NCBI GenBank assembly: GCA_016808115.1
Contig: JAEQBH010002866.1
Location: 124,001-188,000, forward strand
Length of the DNA: 64,000 bases
Direction of reading: 5' to 3'
DNA from: Tetrastigma voinierianum
Lineage: Eukaryota > Streptophyta > Magnoliopsida > Vitales > Vitaceae
Below are positions 58,886 through 64,000 of the stretch, piece after piece (the stretch's first letter is position 1; each line of letters starts with the position of its first letter). The position numbers and the translations under genes are program-made. The notes under the pieces are model-generated. The model was not told the origin of the DNA, did no database searches, and was given only the letters and a program-made list of their open reading frames with translations.

Positions 58886-59684
58886 GGCGTAACCATTCTT
58901 AGCGTTCTGTCGGATGAGTGTCTTGAGATTCGTGTATCAATCAGTTTGACCGATTTATCGGAACTCCGGCATGGTTGGTTCCAACTTCAAGGCACGGTTT
59001 TGTGCCTCCACTTCGAATTCCATTTTGTTATTCTTCTTATTCGTTTAATCCAAATCAAGCTTTTTCTTTTTTTTTCTTTTTTAATTTCTTTCAATTTTTT
59101 CCTTTTTATGTTTTTTTGGAAAAAAAATATTATTATTTATTTAATCTTGTAATAGATAGATATATTCAAGATACTAATAGCTAAAAACTATATAAAATTA
59201 AATAATATTTAGTTTAATAGTATAATAAATAGACATAAAACCTATAAATTTAATAAAATAGTTACTAAAATATCTACTCCTATTCCAATTCGTTAACATA
59301 CTAACGATTATAATTTGATATTTTCAATTTATTAAATCTGTTTTGTTTATCTGAATCGTCCTTATATGGATAAAACATTGTAATAAGATGATAAATAGTA
59401 TCATGGCGTAACAAAGTCGAAGACAAATCAAACGTCGACAAAACGATAACACAAAAAACAAAATAAATATTCATAGAAGAACTACTTTTTTAAGTAATAA
59501 AATGAAAAAAAAAAATCACTTTTTCCCACTTGAAGAAAATAGACTTAAAAAAAAAGAGAGAAAATGATAGAATAACGGCTAGTTTTAACTTTTAAAATAT
59601 TATGAAAAAATGATAATAGCTAAGGTACCCAATAAAGGTGGATCATTATTTTATAAAATAATTTTTATCAAATTCAAATTTTAG
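58886..59684. other. Intergenic, AT-rich
   Basis: No gene. Poly(T)-rich stretches at 59058-59115 produce Phe-rich frames of no significance. From about 59100 the base composition becomes strongly AT-rich. Confidence 0.5.
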
Positions 59685-59765
59685 TTGTTTTAGCTAATGT
59701 GATAGGGAATATAGATTTTGGGTTCGAGTCCTAATGAAAATAATTTATTTAATTTTTAAAAAAAA
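59685..59765 (+). repeat. Possible tRNA-derived SINE head
   Basis: Contains an A-box-like TAGCTAATGTG (about 59692) and, 25 bp on, GGGTTCGAGTCC, a perfect RNA polymerase III B box, followed by an A-rich tail (59745-59770). No acceptor stem pairs, so it is not a tRNA gene. Length and layout suit a short or truncated SINE. Confidence 0.3.
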
Positions 59766-59922
59766 TCAAATTTTAGTTAAAGAATTTATTGAGGGATTAG
59801 GTTTTTATAATTATTTTTATTTGAAGAATAAAAATATAAAAATAAGTACTTTATCCCAACTTGTTTATGGTCAATTTGAGTTGGGATATGGTATCTTATC
59901 CATATTATTACTTTACCCAATA

Positions 59923-61021
59923 AAGGTTTAAAATATCCGATATATCCATCGATATATTATTGATATTTTGGATATTGGTAAGAGTCAAAACAATATCAGT
60001 CATCGATAATCGATTGAGCAAAAAATCGATAATATCAGCGATATATCAATATCAAACCGATATATCGTGGAAAATATCGGGTATGTGGCATAAGCGTATG
60101 TTAGTTAAATTTTTGGTAAAATATCGAGAATATCTCCTAGCAGTAGGATTTAAAATCGACGTCCACGACGGTTATGGATTGATCTCAACGGTTTAAAGAA
60201 TAAATAAAATTCGATTGCACAAAAATTAATCAAGTAGCTATAATTAAATTACAAAGATTTTTTGACCATTCAACGACTATTTTGACCCAAAAAAAAAAAT
60301 CTATAAATACCTTTAAAATCATTAAATTTGATCTCAAATTCTTTTTACTCATATCCAATCTTTATTTCACTCTAATTTTTTTTTCTTTGTGATAGTTTAT
60401 ACGATACTTTCATAATTTAAATTAGTTAATCTAGTAATAATATATTAATAAATTAATATTTCATGTTAGTTAATATTTGAAATCAAGTAATATATTAGTT
60501 AATATTGTGTATGCATATTATAAATTTATAGTATTATATGAAGTTTTTATATTTTAAATTAGTTTAATTTAGTAATAATATATTAATAAATTAATTTTTC
60601 ATGTTAGTTAATATTTGAAACAAGCAAATATCCGAATCCTAAATTTCCTTTTAATGGAAAAGTTGTAGATCTGAGAGTCGAAAACGTTTATCGTGACGTG
60701 TTCGATCTTTATAATCGATATTATCGAGCATCATTGTGCTTTGGTATGAATATTATGCTTTCTGCGAGATGGGATCCACTCAGTGAATGTTGCGATGGAG
60801 TCATATCAACATTCATTTTGATTTAAAAATCTCATTACAATGTAATTTCAATGTATATATTTAATTATTAATGTCATTTTTATACTTTTAAAAATTATTT
60901 TAATGAATTTAAAGTATTTTTATTAATTTTCGATATATCGATATTCATGTAAAAATATTCATCGATATATCTGTAAAATCCAAATACCAATATATCTATC
61001 AAAACCGATATTTTCAACCTT
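59923..61021. mobile_element. Non-autonomous DNA transposon-like element with TIRs
   Basis: The left end AAGGTTTAAAATATC (59923) and the reverse complement of the right end, AAGGTTGAAAATATC (61021), match at 14 of 15 positions. Both ends continue into subterminal blocks dense in CGATATAT/TATCGATA words (59935-60075 and 60925-61010). The middle holds a direct duplication of about 55-60 bp at an interval of 144 bp (near 60433 and 60577) and a short clean frame (60652-60820). No transposase and no clear target duplication were found. Confidence 0.5.
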
Positions 61022-63807
61022 GATTCCAACTGGTCTTAATTTACTCCTCATATTTTTTTTTATTGAATCCTATGTCACGTATTTCAAGTGATATTCAATC
61101 AATGTGTTGTTCGTATTATATTTTTTTTTTTTCTCAAACATATTTGTAAATATGTTTCCTTTTTTATTTGATGTTTAATATTCTGTCTTATGGTGGCGGG
61201 TCGAATCTATGTAAAACAATCCGTTCTTCTCTTTTATTTTAGTTATTGGATGATGGAGTCAATAATATTTATTTAAGTGGCTTCAAATGAGAAAATACCA
61301 TCTAAACTTCATCCTATTGGAATTCCTTTCATTATTATGTTCTTTTAAATTTGAGTGGGAGAACGATGTAGTTTATAATTCCTTGTAGAGGTGGTTAATT
61401 CCATTGACATTCCGAAGTTGAGATGTTCAATGTTTAACGAAAGAAGAAATTTTTTTTAATGAAAATTTGATGCATGTTCATGAATTTCTTAGCAATTAAA
61501 TTACGACTAATGATGATGTCTTTTTAATGGGCTAGAAATTTGGGCGTGTTGGGTCGTTGAGTGGGCCAATTTGGACAAGGCTGTGAGAATAAGCGAAGGA
61601 TCTTGGGACCCCGTTTAGGAATTTGGGGCCAGATAACACTTGATGTCGTCTGTGAGGCTCTGGATGCGGCGTTCCTCTGAAGCCCAGGAAACGAAGAGGG
61701 GTCGGCGAGGGCAGCCTTAGGGACATTTCAAATCTTTCGTCGGTGCTTTCACGAGAGAAAGAGAGATATTTTGGATCTTGAAATATTAGGCGTACCTTTT
61801 AATTGTTGGAGCGCTTGTATTTATAATGGATATTAAATCCCGATTTGGACGATGATTAGGGTTCTTCCCTTTAGGATAGGTTTCCTCATGTAGTCGGCCT
61901 TAGATTTAAGCGATGGATTAGTCGAAAGGAGTTTATTTGGGTAATCCTCCTTCCTTATTGAAATTATCAACTAACGGTCTTACATTCTTTAAGCCAGCTA
62001 TAATAGGACTTGATTTGGGCGAACGTAGCGTGCTTTTAGAATATTATCTTACATTGACTGTAAAGATATGGTTTGGCGGCCCAGGTGTATGGGCGCTATT
62101 ACTTATTCTTCCAAATCCATGTTACGGGCCCCTATGAGTTTGGGGCATTTGTTCGGTACATTATGGAAGGGCGTGGACGTGGCATCAGTCATACTCTTTT
62201 AGGCTAGCAGAATGAGATGCACAATACGATTCTGTAATACTATCGACTAACATTATTATTATTATTTTAAATTACTATTATTATTTCGATTATAAGAGCC
62301 TTAATGCGCTTATTACATTGTTATATCAATTATCAATTTCATTTACATAACATTAGCATCATAAAAATGCATGACAGTTGACCATATTTAAATTCAATTT
62401 CTACGAATTAGGAATAATTTATGATGTTAATGCACTTTGTATAATGACCCATACCCTAATCCAATCATGTAAAATATTATGTGCTTTATAGGTGTAAATG
62501 ACATACATATTATCCTCTTCACATTAAAGCTCAGAACCAATTTTGATATCATCTAAATTAAGTGGCACTTAATTTAAGCTCAAAGGACTTTTACAACTTT
62601 AAAATGCATCAGTTTGGTCAAGGGAGTTAATATCTTCATAGTACTAAAAACTTTTTTTCTTATTCAATGTAAGATGTTTGCTAAGAATAAAATGTTATTC
62701 AATACAATAGTTTGTATTTTTATGTAAAATTTAAAAGTTGCTTGAGTATAGCCCTAATTAAGCTAGTCTATTTAGGATTAATTTGATGTGGTATGATTTA
62801 AATATGTCTTTTATGTGTGTACGAACCCATTCAAAACATCTCATACCCTGACTAAAAAAAAAAAAATTAAGCCAATCCATTTCATTTTATTTCGCTTTTT
62901 TCTGGTTTCAATCTTACAATCTCGTGGTGATTGGTTTTTTATATTTTTATGCAGTTTCTAAAACTCTTAATCTTACTATTGAGCTTAATATAATATTTAA
63001 CATTTTTTATTATATAATAATTATTTTATGATAAAAATTATTATAATTTCATTTAAATTATAATTCACCTTTGCTTGCACTAATTTTCAAATGATAATAG
63101 TGTATTCTTTTAATTAAATTTCTACTTTAAATAAATAGAAAGTACAATAATAATGTTCAATGGACATGACTTGGGAATCCATGATAGTAAAGAAAGTAGG
63201 TGGAAGAAAAGAAAATAACACAATAGTAACATAAGTACTTGCTTCAACTTTAATAATAAGTTTCTGGATTCATTTTATTGGATAATGGGTAATATATGGA
63301 AGAATGTTCTTGAATTTGACATTTTAACTGAAGACTTTTCTTTTTTCCGTATCCAATGATCACATTTATTTTGACTTTCTTTTTAATCCAATGATAGTGT
63401 ATGTTTTATCAACTATTATTTTATTATTTAATGCTTAGATTTCAATTTGAATTTGATACAATGATGATAAATGATTTATAATGTTCATTTTTACTTTATA
63501 TTATAATCAATATTTTCTAAATTTCATGTTGACACTGATGTTATTTAAATCATGATAAAATTCTTTTATCTTCGTAATTTGGTTCCCAAAAATAATAAAG
63601 AAAGAAAAAACTATAAATTTTTTTTAAAGAAAACAAAATATAAATAAAATTTAGTTGGAAATTTTAAATGTTTAAATTTTAGATATTTACATGAATATAT
63701 TAAAAGAAATATAATGATATAAAGTAGCAAATAAAATAATTTATAAATTTTAGGAGTATTTTTCTTTAAAAAAAGGTGTCTCTTTTTTATTTTATTTGAA
63801 TTTTTTT

Positions 63808-63812
<5 letters not shown>
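61022..63812. other. Intergenic AT-rich DNA, no gene recognised
   Basis: A GC-richer island at 61530-62200 (including 61660-61720 and the palindrome-like gttacgggcccc near 62123) stands out from the surroundings and may be the edge of another LTR or a leader fragment, but no partner repeat or protein was recognised. The rest is AT-rich and without coding potential. Confidence 0.4.

Positions 63813-63873
<61 letters not shown>
63813..63873. repeat. (TA)n microsatellite
   Basis: About 61 bp of uninterrupted TA repeats. A shorter TA run lies in intron 2 of the TPS6-like gene near 55299-55316. Confidence 0.97.
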
Positions 63874-63876
<3 letters not shown>

Positions 63877-64000
63877 TTAAACAAAATTTTGAAAATATCA
63901 TATGGATTGGTATGGTTGACTCCTTTCTTTTATTCGAAATTCGAAATTTTATGTTTTAGGAAAATATCCATCACTTCTCTCCGATCTATAAACGGTCGAG

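Noticed and set aside
58832..59184. Plus-strand frames of 69-106 codons
   Set aside because: The C-terminal halves are poly-Phe/Leu from T-rich DNA, and the N-terminal part overlaps the TPS6-like promoter.
59714..59728. A tRNA gene, from the perfect B box ggttcgagtcc
   Set aside because: No acceptor, D or anticodon stems can be formed around it. A SINE-like head is the better reading.
61532..61726. A 64-codon Pro/Arg-rich minus-strand frame
   Set aside because: Composition-driven in a GC-richer island. No family recognised and no neighbouring exon.

Overview
This 64 kb window is plant nuclear DNA, almost certainly eudicot. The evidence is one intron-containing class II trehalose-6-phosphate synthase gene, which closely resembles Arabidopsis TPS6, surrounded by Ty3/gypsy and Ty1/copia LTR retrotransposons in every stage of decay. 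The species cannot be fixed from the sequence alone.

Layout. 1-1.6 kb: decayed copia pol. 1.6-7.8 kb: a degenerate gypsy element that has lost its integrase. 7.9-16.6 kb: a second degenerate gypsy element (chromovirus, Tekay/Del-like pol) with LTRs of about 2 kb. 17.2-19.0 kb: a copia fragment whose integrase segment is duplicated in tandem. 19.0-31.5 kb: Athila-type element 1 (3' LTR, third ORF, integrase, RNase H, RT, protease), split by two later LTR insertions at 25.6-27.8 and 28.9-31.1 kb. 31.5-53.8 kb: a copia element (protease, gag, primer site, 5' LTR) split by a nearly 20 kb Athila-type element 2, which is itself split by a 3.6 kb solo LTR. All recognisable retroelement coding runs on the minus strand. 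No retroelement ORF is intact. 54.4-57.9 kb: the TPS6-like gene, three coding exons on the minus strand, with its promoter at about 58.5-58.9 kb. 59-64 kb: AT-rich intergenic DNA with a SINE-like head, a 1.1 kb terminal-inverted-repeat element and a (TA)n microsatellite.

The nesting can be proved from the sequence. Athila 2 has identical 5-bp target duplications (CTCTT) and sits inside the gag frame of a copia element that reads through when the insert is removed. The solo LTR inside Athila 2 has identical 5-bp duplications (TATGG) and sits inside the RNase H frame in the same way. The order of events was copia, then Athila 2, then the 3.6 kb LTR.

Two observations matter most. First, both Athila-type elements carry arrays of a CpG-rich palindrome with a TCGCGA core, in the LTR and again in the spacer just upstream of the third (envelope-like) ORF. 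The flanks of the palindrome differ between the two families, but the placement is the same. Second, the otherwise intact TPS6-like gene has a single 2-nt deletion near the end of exon 1, which is either a real inactivating mutation or an assembly error.
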